Positions 17,527 to 26,683 of a stretch of DNA of 64,000 nucleotides are shown in pieces. Source of the stretch: Alphaproteobacteria bacterium. Its GTDB lineage: Bacteria > Pseudomonadota > Alphaproteobacteria > Rickettsiales > SXRF01. The first letter of the stretch is position 1. Each line of letters begins with the position of its first letter. The stretch is taken from assembly GCA_020049775.1 (NCBI GenBank), contig JAGVLO010000007.1:124001-188000 (forward strand). Direction: 5' to 3'. The translations under genes and the position numbers were made by a program. The notes under the pieces were generated by a model. That model made no database searches and was not told the origin of the DNA. It worked only from the letters and a program-made list of their open reading frames with translations.

Positions 17527-18247
17527 GCCACAGGCAGACGCCAACAGCAAGTTCTCACAGGAACAAATCACCAACATTGTAGATACTACCATACAAAACC
17601 GCCGCTCCATCCGTGCGTTCCTGCCAAAGCCCGTGCCACGGCAGCTGGTTGAAGAACTGCTTGCGGTTGCTGCACGCGCGCCTTCGGGTACTAACACACA
17701 GCCATGGCAGGTCTATGTGCTTAGTGGAAACGCAAAGGACGCGCTCTGCAAGGAAATTGTCTCTGTGTTTCTGGATGCAGTGCAGTCCACACAACATAAA
17801 GAAGAATACAACTACTACCCCCATGAGTGGGTTGAGCCTTATATTTCGCGCCGCCGCAAGGTAGGCTGGGATTTGTACAACTTGCTGGGTATCGGTAAAA
17901 CCGAAAAAGACCGCATGCAACAGCAACAGGCCCGCAATTACAGCTTTTTCGATGCGCCCGTAGGAATCATTTTCACCATCGACCGCATCATGGAAAAAGG
18001 TAGCTGGCTGGATTACGGTATGTTCATGCAGACTGTGATGATAGCTGCCAAGGCACGCGGTCTGGACACCTGCCCGCAGGCATCGTTCACCCCCTACCAC
18101 CGGATTATCGCAAAACACCTGCAGCTGAAACCGGAACAACAACTGATATGCGGCATGTCGCTAGGCTATGCCGACAATTCCAGAATCGAAAACACGCTAG
18201 TCACCGAGCGCGAACCCGTAAGCAGCTTCACTACTTTCCTTGATTAA
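17498..18247 (+). CDS. Nitroreductase-family flavoprotein
   Basis: A 249-residue FMN-dependent nitroreductase of usual length. The N-terminal 'NRRSIRAFLPKPV' is the family's phosphate-binding Arg cluster, followed by 'ARAPSGTNTQPWQVYV', the second FMN-contact segment, and a C-terminal 'GMSLGYAD' with the residue run typical of the Gly-rich end. Members reduce nitro groups, quinones or enones with NAD(P)H in the cytoplasm. The start overlaps the preceding gene by 29 bases and has a GGAGCAAAGG Shine-Dalgarno. The natural substrate is unknown. NhaA follows 27 bases later and may be co-transcribed. Confidence 0.9.
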   Translation: MDKTQNANVKPQADANSKFSQEQITNIVDTTIQNRRSIRAFLPKPVPRQLVEELLAVAARAPSGTNTQPWQVYVLSGNAKDALCKEIVSVFLDAVQSTQHKEEYNYYPHEWVEPYISRRRKVGWDLYNLLGIGKTEKDRMQQQQARNYSFFDAPVGIIFTIDRIMEKGSWLDYGMFMQTVMIAAKARGLDTCPQASFTPYHRIIAKHLQLKPEQQLICGMSLGYADNSRIENTLVTEREPVSSFTTFLD

Positions 18248-18274
18248 ACCACCACTTGCGTGTAATCCATAGGC

Positions 18275-19477
18275 ATGGACACGCAAACACCACGCCTGCG
18301 CGACAAGCTGTTACCGCGCTTTGTTCGTAAATTCATCGAAACCGAATCCTCTGGCGGGCTGGTGATGATTGGCTTCCTGCTGCTCGCCACCTTCATGGCC
18401 AACTCGCAGTTTGGCACGTGGTACGAAGCCTTTATTCAAACACCCGTCGCCTTCAGCTATCAGGATTTCCATTTCAACGAACCGCTCAGGGAATGGGTCA
18501 AAGACGTACTGATGGTCTTTTTCTTCCTTGTCGTGGCCATGGAGCTAAAGGCGGAAACCTATGAAGGCTTTCTGTCCAAGCCCGGACAAGTGCGCCTGCC
18601 GCTGCTGGCTGCCCTTGGCGGCGTTATCATGCCTGCGGTTATCTTCATGGCATTCAACCATGGCACGCCTGAATACGCGGCAGGTTGGGCCATTCCCACA
18701 GCCACCGACATCGCCTTTGCGCTCGCCATCGTCGTGCTGGCGGGAAAGCGCGTGCCGGCATCAGCAAAAATATTCCTGCTCGCCATCGCCATCTTTGACG
18801 ATTTGATGGCCATACTTATCATTGCTTTTTTCTATAGCGGCGGCCTTGAAGTTACACCCCTGCTCTTTGCCGTACTGGGCATTGGTGTTTTATTTGCGCT
18901 CAACCACAGCGGCATTGGCAGCCTGATGCCGTACTTTCTTGTGCTGCTGTATTTATGGTTCTGTATGCATGCCTCGGGTATTCACACCACCATTGCGGGT
19001 GTCATTGTTGGTCTCGCCATTCCGCTATATCACAAGGATAAATCACGCAGCAGCCCGCTGCGCTATTGCATGCATATGCTGCACAGCTGGGTGACATTCC
19101 TGATATTGCCGCTTTTTGCTTTCACCGCCGCTGGCGTCAACTTTGCTGGCATGTCACCGGAGATGTTTCTATCGCCGCTGCCAATGGGTATTGCCCTTGG
19201 CCTGTTCTTCGGAAAGCAGATTGGCATTTTCGGCACTACATGGCTGCTGGTGAAAACACGCATGGCTACCTTGCCGGAAGGCATGAACTGGCTTCATCTG
19301 TATGGTGTTTCGATTGTGGCGGGCATTGGCTTTACCATGAGCCTGTTTATCGGCCTGCTCGCCTTTCAGGATGAAACCATCGGGCAAATGGTAAAAACCG
19401 GCGTTATCAGCGGCTCATTACTTGCCAGTATTGTCGGATTCTGCGTGCTGCGTTTTATAGGCAAAAGCCCTAACTAG
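18275..19477 (+). CDS. nhaA: Na+/H+ antiporter NhaA
   Basis: A 400-residue inner-membrane protein with about twelve hydrophobic segments and complete NhaA features: 'IPTATDIAFALAIVVLAG' (the TM IV segment) and 'AIFDDLMAILIIAFFY' with Asp175/Asp176, matching the Asp163/Asp164 ion-binding pair of E. coli NhaA. NhaA expels sodium or lithium in exchange for about two protons and is activated by alkaline pH, so it serves sodium and pH homeostasis. Its last four bases overlap the end of the convergent guanidino-enzyme gene. There is no visible nhaR neighbour. Confidence 0.96.
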   Translation: MDTQTPRLRDKLLPRFVRKFIETESSGGLVMIGFLLLATFMANSQFGTWYEAFIQTPVAFSYQDFHFNEPLREWVKDVLMVFFFLVVAMELKAETYEGFLSKPGQVRLPLLAALGGVIMPAVIFMAFNHGTPEYAAGWAIPTATDIAFALAIVVLAGKRVPASAKIFLLAIAIFDDLMAILIIAFFYSGGLEVTPLLFAVLGIGVLFALNHSGIGSLMPYFLVLLYLWFCMHASGIHTTIAGVIVGLAIPLYHKDKSRSSPLRYCMHMLHSWVTFLILPLFAFTAAGVNFAGMSPEMFLSPLPMGIALGLFFGKQIGIFGTTWLLVKTRMATLPEGMNWLHLYGVSIVAGIGFTMSLFIGLLAFQDETIGQMVKTGVISGSLLASIVGFCVLRFIGKSPN

Positions 19478-20997
19478 CACTTGCCAATAGCGGCGCGGGA
19501 TTCGCGCAAGCGTCGCTCCAGTTCCATGCGGCGATGGAAGGGTGTGTTCTCATCGCGTATGTGGGCGTGGAAACTTTTACCTTCCGTTTCTTTCTCGTTG
19601 CGCCTTACCTGCTGCGTCATGCAATGCACCGAGCCGAGCTGGATATCCCACGCGCCTGCGGGCAATCCTACTTTCTCGGGCGTTACCACCGTGAAACCTT
19701 CTTTTTTAAGGCGTTTCTCCAGCTCCTCGCCACAGGCAGGCATCACCAGCGAATTACCCACGGCAATCAGGTTTGCCACATAGCGTTCTTCCTCACGCGG
19801 TATCTCGATAATATTTTTTTCGCCGATTATCTGTTTTATCTGGGCATAGGTTTTGTCGTCGGTCACCGCGGGGTTGATAAGGTATTTACCACCCGGCAGC
19901 GGCGCGATGGCCGTATCCAGATGATATAGCTTATAGGCCATGCGCTTCACGCGGATAACCTTGCAGCCGGTGAGTTTTTCCATCGCCTTTGCATCGGCGG
20001 CGGTAAAGCGGTTATTGACGTCAAAACCCGCCATATCCAGCCCGACCAGAATCAGTTTGTTATGCGGGTCGTAGATAAAATCGCCGCCTTGCGTGTGTCC
20101 TTTATAATGTTTGGCAGTGTAGCCTTCCCTCATCAGCTCGTTGACCATGGCGGGTACATGCGGGTCAAAGCTCATCGGGCGCCCTTCTGCTGCCATGGCG
20201 GCAAAGTCGGGAACCAGCACTTCCTTGCGGTCATGAAGCACCAGCACTGGGTCGCGTGTGAATATCTCAAGGCTTTCAGCATCAATATGCGGCACAGCAC
20301 GCGGGCGCATCGGATCAAGATTGATAACACTCGCGCCAAGTGATTGCAGCGTCCTTTGTAATGCGCACCAGTGGTGCAGCCTGTCTGTTCCTTCTTTGCA
20401 GGTTGTGGGGACCGGCTGGCGTGGAATGGCCATCAGCAAACGCTGTGGCGCCTCGCCTTCTTTTACGGTGCGTAATATAGAAGCTTTCTCTCCTACTTTA
20501 CCGATATCACGGAAATTGAAAAAATGTGTTTCTATCTGGCTGGCAACCGCCTGTATGTCCTCCTGCTCCGGCAACCTTGCGTCAACCGCTATATCCAGCA
20601 GATTCTGTCCCGTCATGGCGCGGTAGCCTTCGGCAATTTCCAGCATGGTGAGTTTGCCGTCGAGGAACTCATTGAACTGGGTGGCATTGATGCTAAGGCC
20701 CACGGAAACGTTACGGCCCATGAACAGCTTTGAATAATCCCATGTCCCTGACTTGCACAGCGCCTTCCACATAATATTGCTGGCTTTAATGGCTTCCGGA
20801 GTCAGTGGCACCGGCGGCGGAACAACAGGCATGACAGGCGGGTCTGACAGCAGCTGAAGCGGCGGCGGCGCAATGTCAAGCTTGCTCACTAAAGCGGTTT
20901 CAGGCGGCAAAGTAATGTTTGCTTCGCTTTCACGCCCATGACCGCCAACCGCTCCCAATACAGCTGCTACGGCTACATCTCTTACCCGCAATTTCAT
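19474..20997 (-). CDS. Guanidino-group modifying enzyme (amidinotransferase/deiminase-like), probably exported
   Basis: A 507-residue protein. The first ~27 residues are basic then hydrophobic ('VAVAAVLGAVGG') and read as a short signal peptide. Residues ~55-185 are an unrecognised helical domain after a Pro-rich linker. From ~190 the beta/alpha propeller of the guanidino-modifying superfamily (DDAH, arginine deiminase, agmatine deiminase, amidinotransferase) is clear: 'FTRDPVLVL', 'QGGDFIYDP' with Asp306, 'YHLDTAI' with His359, and 'GSVHCMTQQVRR' with the catalytic Cys459. A 48-residue extension after the Cys motif matches the tail of the S8-like protein. It would hydrolyse or transfer an arginine-type guanidino group. 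An exported member is unusual. The substrate is unknown. Confidence 0.8.
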   Translation of the reverse strand: MKLRVRDVAVAAVLGAVGGHGRESEANITLPPETALVSKLDIAPPPLQLLSDPPVMPVVPPPVPLTPEAIKASNIMWKALCKSGTWDYSKLFMGRNVSVGLSINATQFNEFLDGKLTMLEIAEGYRAMTGQNLLDIAVDARLPEQEDIQAVASQIETHFFNFRDIGKVGEKASILRTVKEGEAPQRLLMAIPRQPVPTTCKEGTDRLHHWCALQRTLQSLGASVINLDPMRPRAVPHIDAESLEIFTRDPVLVLHDRKEVLVPDFAAMAAEGRPMSFDPHVPAMVNELMREGYTAKHYKGHTQGGDFIYDPHNKLILVGLDMAGFDVNNRFTAADAKAMEKLTGCKVIRVKRMAYKLYHLDTAIAPLPGGKYLINPAVTDDKTYAQIKQIIGEKNIIEIPREEERYVANLIAVGNSLVMPACGEELEKRLKKEGFTVVTPEKVGLPAGAWDIQLGSVHCMTQQVRRNEKETEGKSFHAHIRDENTPFHRRMELERRLRESRAAIGKC

Positions 20998-21018
20998 ACA
21001 TCCGCCAGTGTGAATAAC

Positions 21019-21660
21019 TTACATATATTCGCCGTAAAGGTCTTGCTGGATCGAGGCTTTTTGCCGCACATCCAGAAATTGGCTGATCGCAGGCAGCGCA
21101 ATGCGCTTATATGCACCGCCGGCGACCTCACCCATATTTTTAATGAGTGGTTTTCCCCTTTCCGTCTGCCCCAGCACAGACGGCAAATTCCTGCCCATGC
21201 CAACTTGATTGGCCGTCCTTACGTCGGCAAGATCCTTCAGTATTTTCTCGCCATCCCTTAGCGCAGCAATATGTACCTGTTCCAACGATTCGTCCTTACC
21301 GTCCACCAGCAGGCGTATGGCCGTCATGAAATTTTTGGTAGGTGATGTTGATGGCAATGAAATTGTGTCGTTAAGTTCTGCCGTCATCCACTCGCGTATG
21401 CCGCGTTTTACCGTATCTTCGGTAAAAATATGCGACTTCATCAGCGCCTGTAGCTGGTCGGGCCACGTGTCTTTTACGAATTTGTCGCTTTCCCAGTTTC
21501 CCTCGCGCGTACTCAACCAATCACCGTCCAGAAATTTACCAAGCGACGCCTGATATGATTTTGGTATGACCGGTGTCGGGTCTTCTCCCGCCACCGTCAT
21601 CTGCTTTCGCATTATTTCGTCCTGGAATTTCTTCAGCTTTGCATCATCTGCTTGCCACAT
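21019..21660 (-). CDS. Hypothetical protein, 213 aa
   Basis: I do not recognise this soluble, helix-rich protein. It has no signal peptide or membrane helix. A 'LGKFLDGDWLSTREGNWESD' stretch near residues 40-60 is Trp-rich, and the C-terminal third is Gly-containing and basic. ATG 21660 has an AGGGAGTAGGG Shine-Dalgarno. The gene ends 21 bases before the guanidino-enzyme gene on the same strand, so the two are probably expressed together. Confidence 0.65.
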   Translation of the reverse strand: MWQADDAKLKKFQDEIMRKQMTVAGEDPTPVIPKSYQASLGKFLDGDWLSTREGNWESDKFVKDTWPDQLQALMKSHIFTEDTVKRGIREWMTAELNDTISLPSTSPTKNFMTAIRLLVDGKDESLEQVHIAALRDGEKILKDLADVRTANQVGMGRNLPSVLGQTERGKPLIKNMGEVAGGAYKRIALPAISQFLDVRQKASIQQDLYGEYM

Positions 21661-21861
21661 AATCCCTACTCCCTGTTTATATTATTCTGGACGTTAGCCG
21701 TCCTTGTTTTTATTTGGGACACCCCTGTAGGCTATGCATAGCCAATTCTTGCGTTAAATGTAACAAGAGATTAACATTGCTTCAGACATTATTGGTTAAA
21801 ATGAACCGCAAGCATACACAGATATGCACCTAATATATTAATTAATATAGATATTGCAGAG

Positions 21862-24780
21862 ATGAACGCCACACTTACAGAAAACCGCCCTTCAGAGGTG
21901 ATTTATCAGGTTTATCCGTCGTCCTTTAATGACGCGGACGGCGATGGCCAAGGCGACCTCAAGGGCATAACAGCCAAACTTGACTATATCAAAGGCCTCG
22001 GCGTCGATGCCGTGTGGATATCTCCCTTCTTCCTATCCCCAACAGGTGCCGCCGGTGATGGCGGCTATGCCGTAACCGACTACAAAAAAATCGACCCGCG
22101 CTACGGTACCATGGAAGATTTTGACCAGTTACTGGAAGCAGCACACAAGCGCGGCTTGCGTATCTATACCGACTTCGTTATGTGCCACACGTCCGACGAG
22201 CATGAATGGTTTGAAAAAAGCCGTAACCGCGAAGAAGGGTATGAAAACCGCTATGTCTGGCGCGATCCGGTCATGAAAGGCGACAAGCGCTACCCGCCCA
22301 ATAACTGGAAGTCCTGCTTCACTAACAAAACCGCGTGGGAATGGAATGACCAAAGGCAGCAATATTATCTGCATCATTTCAATACCAGCCAGCCAGCGCT
22401 GAACCTGAACGACGAAAAAGTGCAGGATGCTGTATTGGCCGAAATGAAATTCTGGTTGGATAAGGGTGTGGATGGGCTACGGCTGGACGCCCTGCCCTTT
22501 GCCAACCACGACCCGCAATTCCGCAACAATAGCTGGCGTCACGGACACTGGCCCAATGATGAATCCAAAGAACGCTGGGACATGCAGCGCTTCGACCGCA
22601 GCATGTGCCAGTCTGATGATGATATGGAACACCGCACGCAGAAACTGGTGGCCAAGATTCGTAAACTGCTCGACAGCTACCCCACTAAGAAATCTGCCAT
22701 CGGCGAGGTAATAGCCGGACGCGAGGGCGGCACGCAATCTCCCGAAGAAGCATCAAAATACATCGATCCGAAAACGGGGCTAGACACCTGTTACACCGAA
22801 TCGCTGATTCGTTTCTGGGAATATCCTAAGGCGTCCGACCTGCGCAACATGCTGCGTGAAAGCATCAAATATTCACCCGACGGCGCTTTCTGCAATAATG
22901 CCAGCAACCACGATTTTCCGCGCGCAGCCAGCCGTATGGCTGACAAAGCGCCTCAGGAATTACACAGCAGTATCGTACGGCAACTTATGTCCATGTATGT
23001 TTCGCTGCCCGGAAGCCTGTGCCTGTATCAGGGCGAGGAACTCGGTTTGCCACAGGCACGTATCCCCGAGGATATTCCACATGACAAGAAAAAAGACCTT
23101 GTCGATCCGCGTTGCCGCGATGGTGCGCGCACGCCTATGCCGTGGGATTCTACAAAAAAGAACGCTGGCTTCACAGAATCAAACGACCCCTACCTCCCCG
23201 TTGCAGCGGCGCATTACTCACGCGCAGTGGACAAGCAGGAAGAAGAACCAAATTCCATGCTGCAATTCACCCGCCAGCTGATTTCAGAACGTAAAGAAAA
23301 TCCTGCATTGGGCAAGGGCGTAACCACTCTGCTTAATACCGACCAGAAAGACCCTGATATTTTTGCCTTCGTACGCAAGGCAGAGGGGCAAACTATTCTC
23401 ATGACCTATAACATGAGCGGACGCGCCAAAACCTTCCACCCCGCCGATTATCTTGATGCTGAAACGCTCAAGGAGCTGAAGATTCCCGCATGGTCGGATA
23501 TCCGCATCCATGCCTACAGCTACTCGCGTCACGGTATAAATACACCCTCGCGTGATTTTTATATTCAGGGCATGCGTGATGACGAACCCGACATACACGA
23601 AAAAAGTGAAACCAAGCGTATTTTCGCAGCCGATATGCTGATAGCCGACCATTTGCTACCAGACGAAAAAGCACCGCAGCTGATAAGCACACACAAGCTA
23701 GAACCGGACCACAAGGCAATTATTGAGCGCGATATGCATAATAAGCTGATCACTACATCAGCAAAACCAGAGCTTACCTTTGGCGGATCTACAGCGATTA
23801 CCATGTGGACGCTAAAAAAGTTACTGAAAGATGACGTTAGTGTTGATTTCATGGGCCTTGCCGCCAATGACCAATATGGCGAACTGGTCAAAAAAGTAAT
23901 GCAGGAAGCCGACATTAACCTGCTGACCAAGCAATGGCCTGATGGTGAAAAACAGGAAAACGCCGTTTCGCACGTTATCAAGCATCCATCAGGGCATAAT
24001 ACCGTACTAACCTATCCAGGCACGCAAGTAGAGGCACTTAAAAAGCTGCTGGCTAAACCTGAGAACACAAAGCTGCTGGAAGACAGCATCCGCAAATGCG
24101 ACGTGGTTTACCTGCCAGGCGCAATGATTGAAAAATTCGGGCAAACGTTTACCGATGAGCTATTGAAATTGCGCTGGCGTCATAAAAAAGAGCTGGTGCT
24201 TGCGCTTCCCACCCATGCCAGCTTTGGCCCTAATGACAACCAGACATTCAAGCGGCTTATCCCCAGCGCCAACGTGGTGATGGGCAACGACGTTGAATTT
24301 TGCCGTTTGTACGACATGCCGATAAAGCGGCCGGTAAGCGATGAGCAGTTACAGAAAGTAACCGATGGCATACAGGCTGCTTTCCGCATCAATGTACTTG
24401 CGCAGAACGAACGCGAAGGGCCGATGAAGCAAGTGGCTTTCATTACGCGTGGCAGCAAACCCTCATTACTTATCACCGCCGATGATGTACTGGAAATCGA
24501 CGCCGCCAAGGTAAGCAGCGTTAAAAATATACTTGGTGCTGGCGATGCCTCGTTTGCAGGCTTCCTTGCCGGTTATGTCAAAGGGCTGGAGCATAAGCAA
24601 TCTGCCGAGTTGTCCATGGTGCTTTCAGGTGAAAAAATCATGCAACCCTCGCCTAACCCGCACCTCGATGATCCGGAAAAGTCGCTGCAAAAGGCGTTTA
24701 TGCGCAAGTCGCTTTCTCAACTGGCCGATGTTTATCGCAGCGCTCCGGGCAGCACACAGCCTAAGGCTGCGCGTGGCTAG
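21862..24780 (+). CDS. Fusion of GH13 alpha-glucosidase and PfkB-family carbohydrate kinase
   Basis: A 972-residue two-enzyme protein. Residues 1-~575 are a GH13 alpha-glucosidase with all four conserved regions: 'DFVMCHTSDEHEWF' (Asp104, His109), 'GVDGLRLDAL' with nucleophile Asp209, 'IGEVIAGREG' with acid/base Glu282, and 'NNASNHDF' with His350/Asp351. The oligo-1,6-glucosidase/sucrose-hydrolase-like subgroup fits best. Residues ~610-955 are a ribokinase-like kinase: 'FGGSTAITMWTLKKLL', 'MGLAANDQYGELV', 'VVMGNDVEF', and 'NILGAGDASFAGFLAG' with catalytic Asp895 in GAGD. There is no signal peptide. One chain could split an intracellular alpha-glucoside and phosphorylate a released sugar. No stop or frameshift separates the halves. 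Confidence 0.9.
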   Translation: MNATLTENRPSEVIYQVYPSSFNDADGDGQGDLKGITAKLDYIKGLGVDAVWISPFFLSPTGAAGDGGYAVTDYKKIDPRYGTMEDFDQLLEAAHKRGLRIYTDFVMCHTSDEHEWFEKSRNREEGYENRYVWRDPVMKGDKRYPPNNWKSCFTNKTAWEWNDQRQQYYLHHFNTSQPALNLNDEKVQDAVLAEMKFWLDKGVDGLRLDALPFANHDPQFRNNSWRHGHWPNDESKERWDMQRFDRSMCQSDDDMEHRTQKLVAKIRKLLDSYPTKKSAIGEVIAGREGGTQSPEEASKYIDPKTGLDTCYTESLIRFWEYPKASDLRNMLRESIKYSPDGAFCNNASNHDFPRAASRMADKAPQELHSSIVRQLMSMYVSLPGSLCLYQGEELGLPQARIPEDIPHDKKKDLVDPRCRDGARTPMPWDSTKKNAGFTESNDPYLPVAAAHYSRAVDKQEEEPNSMLQFTRQLISERKENPALGKGVTTLLNTDQKDPDIFAFVRKAEGQTILMTYNMSGRAKTFHPADYLDAETLKELKIPAWSDIRIHAYSYSRHGINTPSRDFYIQGMRDDEPDIHEKSETKRIFAADMLIADHLLPDEKAPQLISTHKLEPDHKAIIERDMHNKLITTSAKPELTFGGSTAITMWTLKKLLKDDVSVDFMGLAANDQYGELVKKVMQEADINLLTKQWPDGEKQENAVSHVIKHPSGHNTVLTYPGTQVEALKKLLAKPENTKLLEDSIRKCDVVYLPGAMIEKFGQTFTDELLKLRWRHKKELVLALPTHASFGPNDNQTFKRLIPSANVVMGNDVEFCRLYDMPIKRPVSDEQLQKVTDGIQAAFRINVLAQNEREGPMKQVAFITRGSKPSLLITADDVLEIDAAKVSSVKNILGAGDASFAGFLAGYVKGLEHKQSAELSMVLSGEKIMQPSPNPHLDDPEKSLQKAFMRKSLSQLADVYRSAPGSTQPKAARG

Positions 24781-24785
24781 TTACG

Positions 24786-26039
24786 TTATTTCGTCTTCGC
24801 TACGCGCAAACTGCCTAACAATCCTTCGCTTTCATCCTTCGGGCCAGCGGCAAAATACAGCGCATTGGTATCACCAAGGCTGGCACCATTGCCAAACAAT
24901 AGTCCCCACACCTTATCAATGGCTATGGGCTTGCCGTTCTTGCCGCGCATGAAATCGACGAATTTACGTGTCTTTGCGTCATAACCCGCAATAGTGCCGT
25001 CACCAAAATTGGCAACCAGCAGCGTGTTTGACAATGCGCCAAAATCAGCAGGCGCAAAGGCAACTCCCCAAGGTGCGCTCAGCTTGCCTTCGTCATTCCA
25101 CACGGCAACCAGCTTGCCATTTTCATCGAATTCCGCAAGCCTGCCATATCCCGGCTTTGATGTATCTTCTTCGCCTATGAAAAGCTCGCCTTTCTTGCAA
25201 GCGCCGGATTTGATTTCCTCATCGGGACAGTCCTGCGTTTTAACATACGCTACAAATACATGGTTTTTTCCTTCAGGCGTTTTGAGTAGCTGAATGTTGA
25301 ATGGCGCATATTCGCCTACATCAAACGCACCGTTTTTATTGTCGTCAAACGGCATATCGAATGTCGTATCCATGCGCTTAAACTTGCCATCATAGACCTT
25401 GATTGCCGGCTTCTCGCCGAAGTCTGCAACATACAGGCGGTCATAATTTGCGCTTATGGCAAGGCCGAAGAATTGTGAGCCATCTTTGGATTCGTCTATC
25501 ACAGAGATCGCTTCTGAAGGGCGGTCAAACGTTCCGTCTGCGTTCTTGCGCTCAGTCCATGCGGAAACTATGCCGCCATCACTGGCAAATAGGAATTTGG
25601 CAGGTGCTGTAACTGACTCTTTGCCATTCATTTCCTGCGTAATAATAAAGTTTTCCTCGCTATCGCTGAATACCGTGCCGGTGGCAAAATTATCTTTTCC
25701 GCCCACCGGAAGCTTTACATATTTCAGCTCATCTGTATGGAGTTTACGCAGTTTTTCATCGGAAGAATTCTGTACATCACCGACATATTCATAGCTGATA
25801 TCTTTTGCCGTTACCCAAAAATGCCCGCCTGCACCAGCAGGGCGGTTTGAAATGCCCCAGGCATTGATAAAATTCTTTTCAACTATTTGCGCTTTGTAGC
25901 TGGACTTATTTGCTACAAAGTTTGTTTGATCATAGTTATTTTGCGCATTATCAGCCGCAGCAACGCTAATTGATAGGCCAACAAGCAGCATGGATAATAT
26001 TATACTTAAAGGAGCGATTATCTCAGATTGTTTTCTCAT
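24786..26039 (-). CDS. TIGR03118-family exported protein
   Basis: A 417-residue protein with a clear signal peptide (about 1-29, 'SIILSMLLVGLSISVAAAD'). The body matches the TIGR03118 family, a six-bladed, NHL-like beta-propeller type: an N-terminal 'YDQTNFVANKSS' segment with 'FINAWGIS', then 'SNTLLVANFGDGTIAGYD' and 'GLLFGN' near the end. A calcium-loop-like 'DNKNGAFDVGEY' lies in the middle, as does an insertion with two cysteines. The biochemical role of this family is not known; periplasmic or surface location is likely. The gene is convergent with the GH13-PfkB gene (five-base gap), and no partner lies downstream. Confidence 0.82.
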   Translation of the reverse strand: MRKQSEIIAPLSIILSMLLVGLSISVAAADNAQNNYDQTNFVANKSSYKAQIVEKNFINAWGISNRPAGAGGHFWVTAKDISYEYVGDVQNSSDEKLRKLHTDELKYVKLPVGGKDNFATGTVFSDSEENFIITQEMNGKESVTAPAKFLFASDGGIVSAWTERKNADGTFDRPSEAISVIDESKDGSQFFGLAISANYDRLYVADFGEKPAIKVYDGKFKRMDTTFDMPFDDNKNGAFDVGEYAPFNIQLLKTPEGKNHVFVAYVKTQDCPDEEIKSGACKKGELFIGEEDTSKPGYGRLAEFDENGKLVAVWNDEGKLSAPWGVAFAPADFGALSNTLLVANFGDGTIAGYDAKTRKFVDFMRGKNGKPIAIDKVWGLLFGNGASLGDTNALYFAAGPKDESEGLLGSLRVAKTK

Positions 26040-26232
26040 AGTGGGAATTGCCCTTAACTAAATTTTAAACCGACTTATACTATACTTATTTATATAGATA
26101 AGAATGCGTCTCAATTTCAAATTGTTTTTGATTTGGCTTTAAATTACTACGTATGAATAAAATAAATTGTTGAACATTCAAAAACTTTCGGAATATAATG
26201 ATAAAAATTTAAACAGAGTGGCCTGAATATTT

Positions 26233-26553
26233 ATGAACCCAGAACTGATAAATAAAAGAAATATTATTATTGCAGTGGTAATTATCATTGCAGTTGTTCT
26301 GTATCTTACCGCTGGCGGCGACGATAGTGGTACAAATAACAAGAAACCACACAACAAGCATGGGGCGGTACAGCCTTCAACTAGCCACAATCAGCAAGAG
26401 TCATCTGATGTTAAACCATCACCTAAACCCAAAACGCCGCGCCCAGAGACAGCAAAAACAGATGAGGCGGTTGACAAATCCGCTGCAAAAATGGATAGGT
26501 TTTTGCGTCGTGCAGCCAATCCAAATAGATTGGTAAAGAAGCCGGTTAACTAA
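26233..26553 (+). CDS. Small single-pass membrane protein with low-complexity tail
   Basis: A 106-residue unrecognised protein: an N-terminal membrane helix ('NIIIAVVIIIAVVLYLTAGG', about residues 10-29) and a hydrophilic tail rich in Lys, Pro, Ser, Gln and His, ending in basic residues. The helix has positive charges in front, so the tail may lie outside the cytoplasm. There is no good Shine-Dalgarno and the codon use is AT-rich. It could be an envelope spacer. It is a probable gene because the frame is long and the layout is sensible, but support is limited. Confidence 0.5.
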   Translation: MNPELINKRNIIIAVVIIIAVVLYLTAGGDDSGTNNKKPHNKHGAVQPSTSHNQQESSDVKPSPKPKTPRPETAKTDEAVDKSAAKMDRFLRRAANPNRLVKKPVN

Positions 26554-26604
26554 GTTATTAAATATCCTGTCGGTTTATATTTGCAGAGTTAGAGTATTGC
26601 ATAT

Positions 26605-26633
26605 TTGACAACACCCAAGGATAACCATAGAAT
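26605..26633 (+). promoter_or_regulatory. Strong sigma-70-type promoter for the lectin-like gene
   Basis: TTGACA (26605-26610) matches the -35 consensus perfectly and TAGAAT (26628-26633) matches the -10 consensus at five of six positions, with a 17-base spacer. Transcription would start near 26640, giving a leader of about 45 bases to ATG 26684. This is the best promoter match I found in the window. Confidence 0.75.
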
Positions 26634-26683
26634 GCGCTCGATAAGTAATTTAATTTTTCTCATTTATTCAGTTAGGTAGAGCT

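Noticed and set aside
21689..21703. Possible terminator hairpin GGACG/CGTCC followed by T-rich sequence on the plus strand
   Set aside because: The stem is only five pairs and no plus-strand gene ends nearby; it lies in the leader of the minus-strand 21660 gene.
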